The notes below the pieces were generated by a model. It had not been told where the DNA came from and made no database searches. It was given only the letters and a program-made list of their open reading frames with translations. Shown piece after piece: positions 17,293 through 24,814 of a stretch of 64,000 nt of DNA; position 1 is the first letter of the stretch, and each line of letters starts with the position of its first letter. The position numbers were made by a program, and so were the translations under genes. The stretch is taken from the NCBI GenBank assembly GCA_035501255.1, contig DATJWM010000060.1:21714-85713 (forward strand), in the 5' to 3' direction. The stretch comes from JAFAZI01 sp035501255 (GTDB lineage: Bacteria > Actinomycetota > Actinomycetes > JAFAQI01).

Positions 17293-18189
17293 ATGGGCCG
17301 AGAGACGAACAAGAGCCGCCGCGAGGCGCAGGCCGCGACCGCGCGAGAGAAGGCCGCCGCCGCCCGGGCGTTGCAAGCGCAGGCCGATCGGCGGCGCCGC
17401 GCGATGGTGATCCTGGGCAGCGTCGTCGCGCTGGGTGTCGTGATCGTGGTCGTTGCGCTGGTCGCGATCAACAGCGGTGGGAGCAAGAAGGTCAGCGCCG
17501 GGACCCCGGCCGACCCGGCCGTGGTGGCGAAGGTCACCGGGGTCTCGACAGCGACGATCGACACAGTCGGAAGCGGATCAGCGAGCGCAGCATCGTCGTC
17601 GACGATCGGCACCATCAGCGATCCGCCGCTGACGTCCGCGAACAAGCCCGAGGTGTTGTACATCGGTGCGGAGTTCTGTCCCTTCTGCGCGGCCGAGCGT
17701 TGGTCGATCATCCAGGCCCTGTCGCGGTTCGGCACGTTCTCCGGGCTGAGTCAGATCACCTCCAGCGAGGAAAACCTCCCGACCTTCGACTTCGTCGATT
17801 CGAGCTACACGAGCAAATACCTCACGTTCACCCCACGAGAGGTGGAGGACCAGAACGGCAAGCAGCTTCAAAGCCTGACCGCAGCACAGACCGCGTTGTG
17901 GAAGAAGTACTCGCCCAAGCAGTCCTTCCCGTTCCTGTACTTCGGCGGCGACTACGTCCAAAGCGGTGCGGGCTTCGACCCGCGGGTGCTGAGCGGCAAG
18001 ACGCACACCGAGGTCGCGGACGCGCTCTCGGACCCCACGGCGGACACCACGAAGGGCATCGTGGGCGAGGCCAATGTCCTCACGGCCGCGGTGTGCGGGA
18101 TGACCGGAAACCAGCCGGCGAACGTCTGCTCGAATTCGACGATCAGCGGACTGCACTCCCAGTTCCAGCCGTTCGAGGTCAGCTCATAA
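17293..18189 (+). CDS. membrane-anchored thioredoxin-like protein, DUF929 family (paralogue 2)
   Basis: A 298-aa paralogue of the preceding protein. The first ten residues (MGRETNKSRR) are identical and the DNA around both starts is nearly so, pointing to gene duplication. The anchor lies at ~37-60, the CxxC at Cys129-Cys132 (EFCPFCAAERW), and the late pair in AAVCGMTG and ANVCSNS is kept. ATG 17293 is 23 bases after the previous stop. It probably acts on exported proteins together with VKOR. The tail overlaps the third copy by four bases. Confidence 0.85.
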   Translation: MGRETNKSRREAQAATAREKAAAARALQAQADRRRRAMVILGSVVALGVVIVVVALVAINSGGSKKVSAGTPADPAVVAKVTGVSTATIDTVGSGSASAASSSTIGTISDPPLTSANKPEVLYIGAEFCPFCAAERWSIIQALSRFGTFSGLSQITSSEENLPTFDFVDSSYTSKYLTFTPREVEDQNGKQLQSLTAAQTALWKKYSPKQSFPFLYFGGDYVQSGAGFDPRVLSGKTHTEVADALSDPTADTTKGIVGEANVLTAAVCGMTGNQPANVCSNSTISGLHSQFQPFEVSS

Positions 18190-19055
18190 CCGAGGAACCG
18201 AGGCAGCGGGCCGCGCTGGAACGCCAGCGGCGGCGAGCTTTCGCGATTCTCATCGGTGTGGTTCTCGCCGTGGGCATCGGGGTCGCGGCCGTCGCCGGTC
18301 AGCTCAGCGGACACTCGCAGGCGGCGTCGACATTGCGCGGCTCGGCGGGTGGATCGGGAGGCAGCGCGGGTAGCACGGCGCCGGTTGCCGTCTCGACCAC
18401 CGTCGCGCGCGCGATCGGTTCCGTGCCGTCCACCGTCATCGCCTCCGTTGGCCAAGGCGCGTCGGTCGTCGCGATGAAGTCGGTGACCGGCCCGCCGATG
18501 ACCACCGATGGCAAGCCGACGGTGCTGTTCGTCGGTGGCGAGTTCTGCCCGTACTGTGCGGCCGAGCGGTGGGCGATCTTCCAGGCCTTGTCACGCTTCG
18601 GAACGTTGTCCGGGGCGGGTGAGATCACCTCGAGCGAGGGAAGTGTCCCGACGTTCGAGTTCGCGCGGGCGACGTACCGGTCGCACTACCTGTCATTCTC
18701 CGCGGTCGAGGTCGAGGACCAACAACACCAGCCGCTCGAAACGCTCTCGCCCCAACAGGAGCGGATCTTCACCCAGTACTCGCCCGAGCGAAGCTTCCCG
18801 TTCCTCGACGTGAACGGCTCGTTCGTCCAGTTGGGTGCCGGTTTCGACCCAGGGGTTCTGGTCGGAGACACTCACGAGCAGATCGCGGCGGCGCTTGCCG
18901 ACCCGACAAGCCCACAGAGCCGTGGTGTCGTCGGGGAGGCCAATGTGCTGACCGCAGCGATCTGCGCGGCGACACTCGGCGCCCCGGCCGACGTGTGCAG
19001 CAACCCTGCCGTCGCGGCTCTCCGTGACTCGCTGACCGGCACCATCTCCGGCTGA
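18186..19055 (+). CDS. membrane-anchored thioredoxin-like protein, DUF929 family (paralogue 3, unusual start)
   Basis: The third paralogue, about 289 aa. It has a short basic N-terminus (TEEPRQRAALERQRRRA), an anchor at ~19-40, a Gly/Ser linker and a DUF929 domain with CxxC at 121-124 (EFCPYCAAERW). No ATG, GTG or TTG is in frame at a sensible place. The best candidate is ATA at 18186, overlapping the previous stop as ATAA, with GAGG eight bases upstream. GTG codons inside the membrane segment would destroy the anchor. Either an ATA (or other non-canonical) start is used, or there is a sequence error or a decayed start. The domain itself is intact. Confidence 0.75.
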   Translation: MTEEPRQRAALERQRRRAFAILIGVVLAVGIGVAAVAGQLSGHSQAASTLRGSAGGSGGSAGSTAPVAVSTTVARAIGSVPSTVIASVGQGASVVAMKSVTGPPMTTDGKPTVLFVGGEFCPYCAAERWAIFQALSRFGTLSGAGEITSSEGSVPTFEFARATYRSHYLSFSAVEVEDQQHQPLETLSPQQERIFTQYSPERSFPFLDVNGSFVQLGAGFDPGVLVGDTHEQIAAALADPTSPQSRGVVGEANVLTAAICAATLGAPADVCSNPAVAALRDSLTGTISG

Positions 19056-19076
19056 GCCCGGCATTCCTGCACCCAC

Positions 19077-19082
19077 TATTCT
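19077..19082 (+). promoter_or_regulatory. putative -10 box for the B12-binding protein gene
   Basis: TATTCT lies in the 72-base gap after the DUF929 genes. It would give a leader of about 38 bases that contains a GGAGG Shine-Dalgarno sequence. No clear -35. Confidence 0.35.
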
Positions 19083-19127
19083 CTCGAAGGCCGGCCTGGA
19101 CGCAGGCCGCTTCCCTGGAGGTTCACC

Positions 19128-19529
19128 GTGCCGATCCGTGTTGTCGTCGCCAAGCCGGGGCTCGACGGTCATGACCGCGGCGCGAAGGTGGTCGCGCACG
19201 CCCTGCGTGACGCGGGCATGGAGGTCATCTACACCGGCCTGCACCAGACACCGGAACAGATCGTGGCGACCGCCATCCAAGAGGACGCCCAAGCGATCGG
19301 GCTCTCGGTGCTTTCCGGAGCCCATCTGAGCTTGTTCGCGCGGGTCCTCGAGTTGCTCTCCAAGCAAGACTCGCGCGACATCGTCGTGTTCGGGGGCGGG
19401 ATCATCCCGGACGCGGACATCGGGCCGCTCAAGGAGATGGGGGTCGCGGAGATCTTCACCCCCGGGACCCCGACCTCCGTCATCGTCGAGTGGGTCAACT
19501 CCCACGTCGGTGTGCCGCACCCGGCGTAG
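19128..19529 (+). CDS. stand-alone cobalamin-binding domain protein (methylmalonyl-CoA mutase C-terminal type)
   Basis: A 133-aa protein consisting only of a B12-binding Rossmann-like domain. The base-off motif DxHxxG is present as DGHDRG, with His15 as lower cobalt ligand; LSVLSGAHL and VVFGGGIIPDADI match the dimethylbenzimidazole-binding strands. It corresponds to the C-terminal domain of methylmalonyl-CoA mutase or the small subunit of related acyl-CoA mutases, and would need a catalytic subunit encoded elsewhere. GTG 19128 follows CTGGAGG. It lies just before sucCD, which act on succinyl-CoA, the product of methylmalonyl-CoA mutase; that link is suggestive only. Confidence 0.9.
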   Translation: MPIRVVVAKPGLDGHDRGAKVVAHALRDAGMEVIYTGLHQTPEQIVATAIQEDAQAIGLSVLSGAHLSLFARVLELLSKQDSRDIVVFGGGIIPDADIGPLKEMGVAEIFTPGTPTSVIVEWVNSHVGVPHPA

Positions 19530-19659
19530 CCCTCGCCTGCGACCCCAAGGTCCCTGCACGCCCGAAAATGCCGTCCCGGTACCGTGTCCAGGCTGACTGG
19601 TCAGCGCGTTCGGCGAGGTCCGGCGCCAGGCCCCGATGGCGATGAGGAGTGGTTGACGC

Positions 19660-20850
19660 GTGGACCTGTACGAGTGGCAGGCGAAGGAGTTGTTCGCCAA
19701 GTACGGCGTACCGACGACCAAGCAGGTCGTCGTGAGCGCACTCGACGAGGTCGCGGCTGCCGCTGACTCGCTCGGAGGCGGTCCGGTGATGGTCAAGGCC
19801 CAGGTCAAGGCCGGCGGCCGCGGCAAGGCCGGTGGGGTGAAGTTCGCGCCGACGACGGCCGACGCGGTCGAGAAGGCCGGTCCGATCCTGGGGATGGACA
19901 TCAAGGGCCACACCGTGCGCACCCTGCTGATCTCCCAGGCCGCGGACATCGCCGAGGAGTACTACTTCTCCTTCCTGCTCGACCGGGCGAACCGCCGGTA
20001 TCTCGCGATGTGCTCGGCCGAGGGCGGGATGGAGATCGAGGAGCTTGCGGTTGAGCGGCCCGAGGCGCTCGCCCGGGTCCCGGTCGATCCGGTGGCCGGC
20101 GTCGACGCCGCCAAGGCGCTCGAGATCGCCACCGCCGGCAACATCCCGGAGGCGGTGCGGGAGAAGGCGGCGGCAGTGATCGAGCAGTTGTGGGCCGTCT
20201 TCACCGGCGAGGAGGCCACGCTGGTCGAGGTCAACCCGCTCGTGCGGACCCCGGATGAGGAGGTGCTGGCGCTCGACGGCAAGGTGACGCTCGACGAGAA
20301 CGCCGCCTTCCGCCACGAGGCCGTCCACGAGGGTTATCACGACATCTCTGCGACGGACCCGCTGGAGGTGCGGGCGAAGAAGCTCAACCTCAACTACGTC
20401 AAGCTCGACGGCGAGGTCGGGATCATCGGTAACGGCGCCGGCCTGGTGATGTCGACCCTCGACGTCGTTGCCTACGCCGGAGAGGCGGCCGGCGGGGTCC
20501 GGCCGGCCAACTTCCTCGACATCGGTGGTGGCGCGTCGGCGGAGGTGATGGCCAACGGGCTCGACGTGATCCTCTCCGATCCTTCGGTCCGCTCGGTGTT
20601 CGTCAACGTCTTCGGCGGCATCACCTCCTGCGACGCGGTAGCGAACGGCATCGTGCAGGCGCTGGCGTTGCTCGCCGGCAAGGGCGAGGAGGTCACCAAG
20701 CCTCTCGTCGTACGGCTGGACGGGAACAACGCGGAGGAGGGGCGCCGGATCCTGACCGAGGCGAACCACCCGCTGGTCGAGCAGGTCGACACCATGGACG
20801 GCGCCGCCAAGCGCGCCGCGGAACTCGCGCACGCGGCAGGAGCGGCATAA
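19660..20850 (+). CDS. sucC: succinyl-CoA ligase (ADP-forming), beta subunit
   Basis: The 396-aa beta subunit of the TCA-cycle enzyme that converts succinyl-CoA to succinate with nucleotide phosphorylation. It starts MDLYEWQAKELFAKYGVP, the family N-terminus, with an ATP-grasp domain (VMVKAQVKAGGRGKAGGVK; later EEATLVEVNPLVRT, metal-binding Glu/Asn) and a C-terminal ligase-CoA domain (FLDIGGGASAEVM, VFVNVFGGITSCDAVANGI). Start GTG 19660 is set by the conserved N-terminus. Three bases separate it from sucD. Confidence 0.97.
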   Translation: MDLYEWQAKELFAKYGVPTTKQVVVSALDEVAAAADSLGGGPVMVKAQVKAGGRGKAGGVKFAPTTADAVEKAGPILGMDIKGHTVRTLLISQAADIAEEYYFSFLLDRANRRYLAMCSAEGGMEIEELAVERPEALARVPVDPVAGVDAAKALEIATAGNIPEAVREKAAAVIEQLWAVFTGEEATLVEVNPLVRTPDEEVLALDGKVTLDENAAFRHEAVHEGYHDISATDPLEVRAKKLNLNYVKLDGEVGIIGNGAGLVMSTLDVVAYAGEAAGGVRPANFLDIGGGASAEVMANGLDVILSDPSVRSVFVNVFGGITSCDAVANGIVQALALLAGKGEEVTKPLVVRLDGNNAEEGRRILTEANHPLVEQVDTMDGAAKRAAELAHAAGAA

Positions 20851-20853
20851 CCG

Positions 20854-21744
20854 ATGGCTATCTGGTTGACGAAGGACAGCAAGGTCATCGTTCAGGGGAT
20901 CACCGGATCCGAGGGCACCAAGCACACCCGGCGGATGGTCGCCGCGGGCACCAACGTCGTCGGTGGCGTGAACGCGCGCAAGGCCGGCACCGACGTCGAC
21001 GGCATCCCGGTCTTCGCGACGGTGGCCGAGGCGATGGCCGAGACCGCAGCGGACGTGTCGGTCGGGTTCGTGCCGCCGGCGTTCACCCGGGACGCGGCGC
21101 TGGAGGCGATCGACGCCCAGATCCCACTGCTCGTGCTGATCACCGAGGGGGTGCCGGTCCAGGACACGGCGTACTTCTTCGCGTATTCCCAAGAGCGGGG
21201 CGCCTCCGGCGATGGCGCGGGCGCGACGCGGATCATCGGTCCGAACTGCCCGGGTCTGATCTCGCCCGGTCAGTCCAACGCCGGGATCATCCCCTCCGAC
21301 ATCACCAAGGCCGGCCGGATCGGGTTGGTCTCGAAGTCGGGGACGTTGACCTACCAGATGATGTACGAGCTTCGCGACATCGGCTTCTCGACCTGCGTCG
21401 GCATCGGTGGCGACCCGGTCATCGGCACGACCCACATCGACTGCCTCGCGGCGTTCCAGGACGACCCGGAAACCGACGCGATCGTGATGATCGGCGAGAT
21501 CGGCGGCGACGCGGAGGAACGGGCCGCGGAGTTCATCAAGGCGAATGTCACCAAGCCCGTGGTGGGTTACGTCGCCGGCTTCACCGCGCCCGAGGGCAAG
21601 ACGATGGGCCACGCGGGCGCGATCGTCTCGGGTTCTTCGGGAACGGCGGCCGCCAAGGCGGAGGCGCTCGAGGCGGTCGGCGTACGGGTCGGAAAGACGC
21701 CGAGCGCGACCGCCCGGCTGATGGCGGAGATCATCAACGGCTGA
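20854..21744 (+). CDS. sucD: succinyl-CoA ligase, alpha subunit
   Basis: The 296-aa alpha subunit carrying the CoA-binding domain (IVQGITGSEGTKHTRRM at the N-terminus) and the phosphohistidine. The catalytic His lies in KTMGHAGAIVSGSSGTA near residue 248. IGPNCPGLISPGQSNAGIIP and VSKSGTLTYQMMYEL are the usual conserved blocks. It is co-transcribed with sucC and followed by the DUF6350 gene after 131 bases, in which I see no clear regulatory element. Confidence 0.97.
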   Translation: MAIWLTKDSKVIVQGITGSEGTKHTRRMVAAGTNVVGGVNARKAGTDVDGIPVFATVAEAMAETAADVSVGFVPPAFTRDAALEAIDAQIPLLVLITEGVPVQDTAYFFAYSQERGASGDGAGATRIIGPNCPGLISPGQSNAGIIPSDITKAGRIGLVSKSGTLTYQMMYELRDIGFSTCVGIGGDPVIGTTHIDCLAAFQDDPETDAIVMIGEIGGDAEERAAEFIKANVTKPVVGYVAGFTAPEGKTMGHAGAIVSGSSGTAAAKAEALEAVGVRVGKTPSATARLMAEIING

Positions 21745-21875
21745 TCGCCGGGAAGCACCGCTCGGCTGCCCGCGGCAGTAATTGGCGGGTAACGGCGTGT
21801 AACACCCGTCTCAATGGTTGTCTGCTGTCACGATCGCAGCGTGCGCCCCACCACCTTGCCCGTCCGCGCGCGGTC

Positions 21876-23180
21876 ATGAGCGACGTACTCGACCGGTTCG
21901 CCGTCGCGCCCACGTCGACGACGACCGCGCGGCCGACCCTCGCTTCGCCGGCCGGCTCATCGCCGCGCGCCGGCATTCGCCTGACCCCGGCGGCGGCGAC
22001 CTGGGCGCGGGGCGCGCTGGCCGCGGTCTGGTCCGTCAGCGTTGGGCTGGCCTCGTTGACCGTGCTCGCGTTGGTCGTGTGGGCGGCCGACTCGCAGTCG
22101 AACGCGAGCGCCGGGGCGGCGGTGCGATTCGCGGCCCAGATCTGGCTCCTCGCACAGCGCACGCCGTTGCACACGCACGGGGGGACCGTCACGATCCCGC
22201 CGCTCGCGCTGACCGCGGCGATCGGCGTACTGCTCGCCCGGGGTGCCGCGCTCGCGACCCGACACAACCCGAACCGGGATCAGCGCACGGTGGTCACGAT
22301 CGCCCTCTCCGTGGCGGTGCCCTACGCAATCCTCACCGGCGTGGTGGCGGCGGTGTCCTCGTCGTCGACGTTCGCCCCATCGGCAGGCGCGGCCACGGTT
22401 TGCGGCTTTCTGGTCGCAATGATCGCTGCACTCGTCGGTTCCGCCCGGGAAGCCACGGTCATCGGGCCGATCTGGCGCACCTTGCCGGAAGCGGTCCGGG
22501 CGGCTGCGGAGGCGGCCGGCGCCGCGGCGGCCGTGTACCTCGGTGGGGCGACGGTCCTGGTAACCGCCTCGCTCGCGCTCCACGCCCACCGGTTCGGGTC
22601 GATCACCGGCGCGTTCGGCAGCGGATCGGGCAAGGTCGCGGTGCTCCTGCTGTCGTTGTTCTATCTCCCGAACGCGATCTTGTTCGCCGCGGCGTACCTC
22701 GCGGGGCCCGGATTCGCCCTCGGTGCCGGCACCTCCGTCGGGGTCGGCGGCGTCCATGTCGCCAGCCTGCCGACTCTGCCCTTGCTGGCCGGCGTCCCCG
22801 GGGCCGAGGCGGACTGGCTCGTGATGGCGGTCGCCGCCGCGGCAATCCTCGGAGCCGGGTTGGCGGCCGGGTGGCGGGTGGAGGCGCGGATCGGTGCTGC
22901 GGCCGAATCACGCCTGGTCGACCAGGTCCGGTGCGCGCTCCTATCGGCCGCCTTGCTCGGCTTGGCCACCGCCGTCGTGGCCGCAATCGCGGGCGGGCCG
23001 AGCGGACCGGGCCGACTGCGGGCGGTCGGCCCGTCGCCGTGGCGGCTCGGCCTGTCGGTTGCCGGCGAGGTCGGCGCTCTCGCGGTCCTCGCCGTACTCG
23101 TGTTTGCCTGGACCGGGTCGACTCGGGTCTGGCCCCGACTGTTCGGCCGCGGCGTTTCAGAGCACAACCGCGGCGGGTAG
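21876..23180 (+). CDS. DUF6350 family integral membrane protein with repeat-derived C-terminus
   Basis: A 434-aa protein with about eight to ten hydrophobic helices rich in Ala and Val. It matches the actinobacterial DUF6350 group often found between sucD and purine genes; no function is known. Segments such as RGALAAVWSVSVGLASLTVLALVVW and FGSGSGKVAVLLLSLFYLPNAILF are membrane-like. The last nine codons (GVSEHNRGG) and the stop are supplied by a palindromic repeat starting at 23151, so the original end of the protein has been replaced or extended. ATG 21876. Convergent with the RDD gene. Confidence 0.8.
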   Translation: MSDVLDRFAVAPTSTTTARPTLASPAGSSPRAGIRLTPAAATWARGALAAVWSVSVGLASLTVLALVVWAADSQSNASAGAAVRFAAQIWLLAQRTPLHTHGGTVTIPPLALTAAIGVLLARGAALATRHNPNRDQRTVVTIALSVAVPYAILTGVVAAVSSSSTFAPSAGAATVCGFLVAMIAALVGSAREATVIGPIWRTLPEAVRAAAEAAGAAAAVYLGGATVLVTASLALHAHRFGSITGAFGSGSGKVAVLLLSLFYLPNAILFAAAYLAGPGFALGAGTSVGVGGVHVASLPTLPLLAGVPGAEADWLVMAVAAAAILGAGLAAGWRVEARIGAAAESRLVDQVRCALLSAALLGLATAVVAAIAGGPSGPGRLRAVGPSPWRLGLSVAGEVGALAVLAVLVFAWTGSTRVWPRLFGRGVSEHNRGG

Positions 23181-23321
23181 CTCCTTCCCGCCCGCAGCGT
23201 CGCGGCGTTTCAGAGCACAACCTCGGCGTGTTGCTCGCCACTCGCCGCGACACGTCGGTGGGTCAGCGCGGTTGTGCTCTGAAACGCCGAGGGGCGTCGG
23301 TGGGTTGTGCTCTACAACGCC
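23151..23321. repeat. nested palindromic repeats, same family as at 277 and 1335
   Basis: Four copies of the 19-bp end sequence occur. GGCGTTTCAGAGCACAACC runs forward at 23151-23169 and 23204-23222. Its complement is at 23270-23288 (perfect) and 23303-23321 (two changes: TACAACGCC for TGAAACGCC). The inner pair makes an 85-bp element and the outer pair a 171-bp one, so the array reads forward, forward, reverse, reverse. The interior keeps the GCGTGT and CGCGACACG motifs. It fills the space between convergent genes. Confidence 0.88.
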
Positions 23322-23330
23322 GGGGGGGCG

Positions 23331-24149
23331 CTAGCGCGAGCGGATGACGAAGTCGCCGGCGGCCTTGTCGTGCCAGCCCTGGTTGCGGTGCGCGCTGTCG
23401 AACAGCGGCGAAAGCCAGATCAGCAGCGTCAGGAGCCAGCACGCCACGGACGCGGCGGCCGGGATCACCCAGCGCACGAAGGCCGGACCCCATCCGAGGA
23501 CCTGAGCGGTGTCCGCCCGCACGACCTTGACCCCCACGGCCATCTTGCCCAGGGTCGCGCCCTTGACGGCGATCATGCCCACCTCGTAGAGGCAGGACAG
23601 GATGATGGCCACCCCGATCGAGGCGAAGTAGGCACCGCTGTACAAGCCACCGCCGAACGACTTGGTCGTGGTGCCGTCGGCGTTGATCGTCGTGGTCTCG
23701 TGGAAGGCGTGGATCCCGAAGATCGCGATCAGGATCGCCCACAGTACGGCGATGAGAACCCCGTCGATGATCCGCGCCACCAGACGCAAACCCATCGGAG
23801 CGACCTGGTCCGGGCTCGGTCCGGGGGTAGGGGCGCCGTAGGGCGGTTGCGGGTAGCCGTAGGGCGGCTGCGGGTAACCCGGCACAGTGCCATAGGGCGG
23901 TGGGGTGCCGTACGACGGCGGGGTGCCGTAGGCGGGCGGTGGCCCGGGCGCGCCCGGGTAGGCGGGCGGTGGCGCGGGCACGCCGTAGGTGGGCGGTGGC
24001 GGGGGTGCGCCCGGGTAGGCGGGCGGTGGAGGGGCCGTGCCCGGATCGGCGGGTGGCGCCGGGGCCGGCGGGTAGGACGGTGGGGCCGGCGGGGGCGGTG
24101 CTGCTTCGTCCGGCTCTTGCGGCGAGTTCGGGTCGTCAGGTGTGGTCAT
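23331..24149 (-). CDS. RDD family membrane protein with Pro/Tyr-rich N-terminus
   Basis: A 272-aa protein. Residues ~1-118 are low-complexity, dominated by PPAYPGAP, PPSYGTPPPYG and QPPYG-like repeats. The RDD domain follows: GLRLVARIIDGVLIAVLWAIL (first helix with the Arg-Asp pair), KGATLGKMAVGVKVVRAD, and HDKAAGDFVIRSR at the end. About three to four helices are predicted. RDD proteins are thought to act in ion or solute transport, but substrates are unknown. ATG 24149 has GAGGG upstream. It is downstream of the DUF2752 gene on the same strand. The stop codon is ten bases from the palindromic repeat. Confidence 0.88.
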   Translation of the reverse strand: MTTPDDPNSPQEPDEAAPPPPAPPSYPPAPAPPADPGTAPPPPAYPGAPPPPPTYGVPAPPPAYPGAPGPPPAYGTPPSYGTPPPYGTVPGYPQPPYGYPQPPYGAPTPGPSPDQVAPMGLRLVARIIDGVLIAVLWAILIAIFGIHAFHETTTINADGTTTKSFGGGLYSGAYFASIGVAIILSCLYEVGMIAVKGATLGKMAVGVKVVRADTAQVLGWGPAFVRWVIPAAASVACWLLTLLIWLSPLFDSAHRNQGWHDKAAGDFVIRSR

Positions 24150-24214
24150 CGGGTCCCTCAGGTCGACGTCGCGGGAGGTCCGGCGCTCGGCGGGCAGATC
24201 GGGCCCCGGCGGGA

Positions 24215-24667
24215 TCAGGCATGGATGATTCCGAAGCGCGCAAGCTGCCAGATCTCGGAGACGCCGAGGACGCTCACGATGGCGATCCACCGGACGGACC
24301 TCCGCTGCCACCACCGCGGCGCCGCCAGCGCGCCGATCAGCGGCACGGTGGCGAACATCGCCACCGCCAATGGTGATGCGGCGAGCGCCGCGCGCGGATC
24401 GGCGTGCCCCAGGTCGACCGCGGCGGTCGTGCCTCCGCACAGTGGGCACGGCAGACCGGTGAACTCGCGGAACAGGCACAGGGTGGCCGGCCGGCGCGGA
24501 AGGTGGAGAGCACCCACGGCGAGCGCGAGCGCGGCCATGCCGGCGTATCGGACGATGACGACCCGCGCCCGCAGCGTCCGTGCCGGCCGCGGCGCCCAGC
24601 GCGCGGCCGCCGACCCGGTGTCCGTCCACGCTGGGGATGCAGTGAGCGCGACGGGCTGGGTGGTCAC
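24215..24667 (-). CDS. DUF2752 family membrane protein
   Basis: A 150-aa protein with three to four hydrophobic segments and the hallmark LCLFREFTGLPCPLCGGTTAAVDLGHADPRAAL block (positions ~70-100), containing the CPxCGxTTA motif. Function is unknown; the paired cysteines could be redox-active or bind metal. The start GTG 24667 is inferred from the lack of an upstream in-frame start and from CATGCT, a -10-like hexamer ending six bases before it. It sits upstream of the RDD gene (65-base gap) and is divergent from purN. Confidence 0.82.
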   Translation of the reverse strand: MTTQPVALTASPAWTDTGSAAARWAPRPARTLRARVVIVRYAGMAALALAVGALHLPRRPATLCLFREFTGLPCPLCGGTTAAVDLGHADPRAALAASPLAVAMFATVPLIGALAAPRWWQRRSVRWIAIVSVLGVSEIWQLARFGIIHA

Positions 24668-24715
24668 GGTCGAAGCATGGCAGAAACCGCCGTCAACGGC
24701 CGGGAGGCAGCGCAG

Positions 24716-24721
24716 TATCCT
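24716..24721 (+). promoter_or_regulatory. putative -10 box for the purN-purH operon
   Basis: TATCCT would start transcription near 24728, giving an ~87-base leader. The leader contains a tandem direct repeat and ends in GGGGGAG before the proposed CTG start of purN. Confidence 0.35.
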
Positions 24722-24768
24722 GGCCGTGCTTCCCTGAGCCGTCCGCCCGAATCCCGCCCATCCTTGCC

Positions 24769-24804
24769 GCGACACCGAAAGATCGCGCGACACCGAAAGA
24801 TCGG
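24769..24804 (+). repeat. 18-bp tandem direct repeat in the purN leader
   Basis: GCGACACCGAAAGATCG occurs twice at an 18-base period (24769 and 24787), immediately before the purN Shine-Dalgarno sequence. It could be a duplicated regulator site or a leader RNA element; it lies downstream of the putative -10 at 24716. Confidence 0.8.
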
Positions 24805-24814
24805 GGGAGTTTCG

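Noticed and set aside
19495..21612. 705-codon minus-strand frame opposite sucC and sucD
   Set aside because: Runs antisense through two clear genes and their gap; composition is Asp/Arg/His/Val-rich without motifs.
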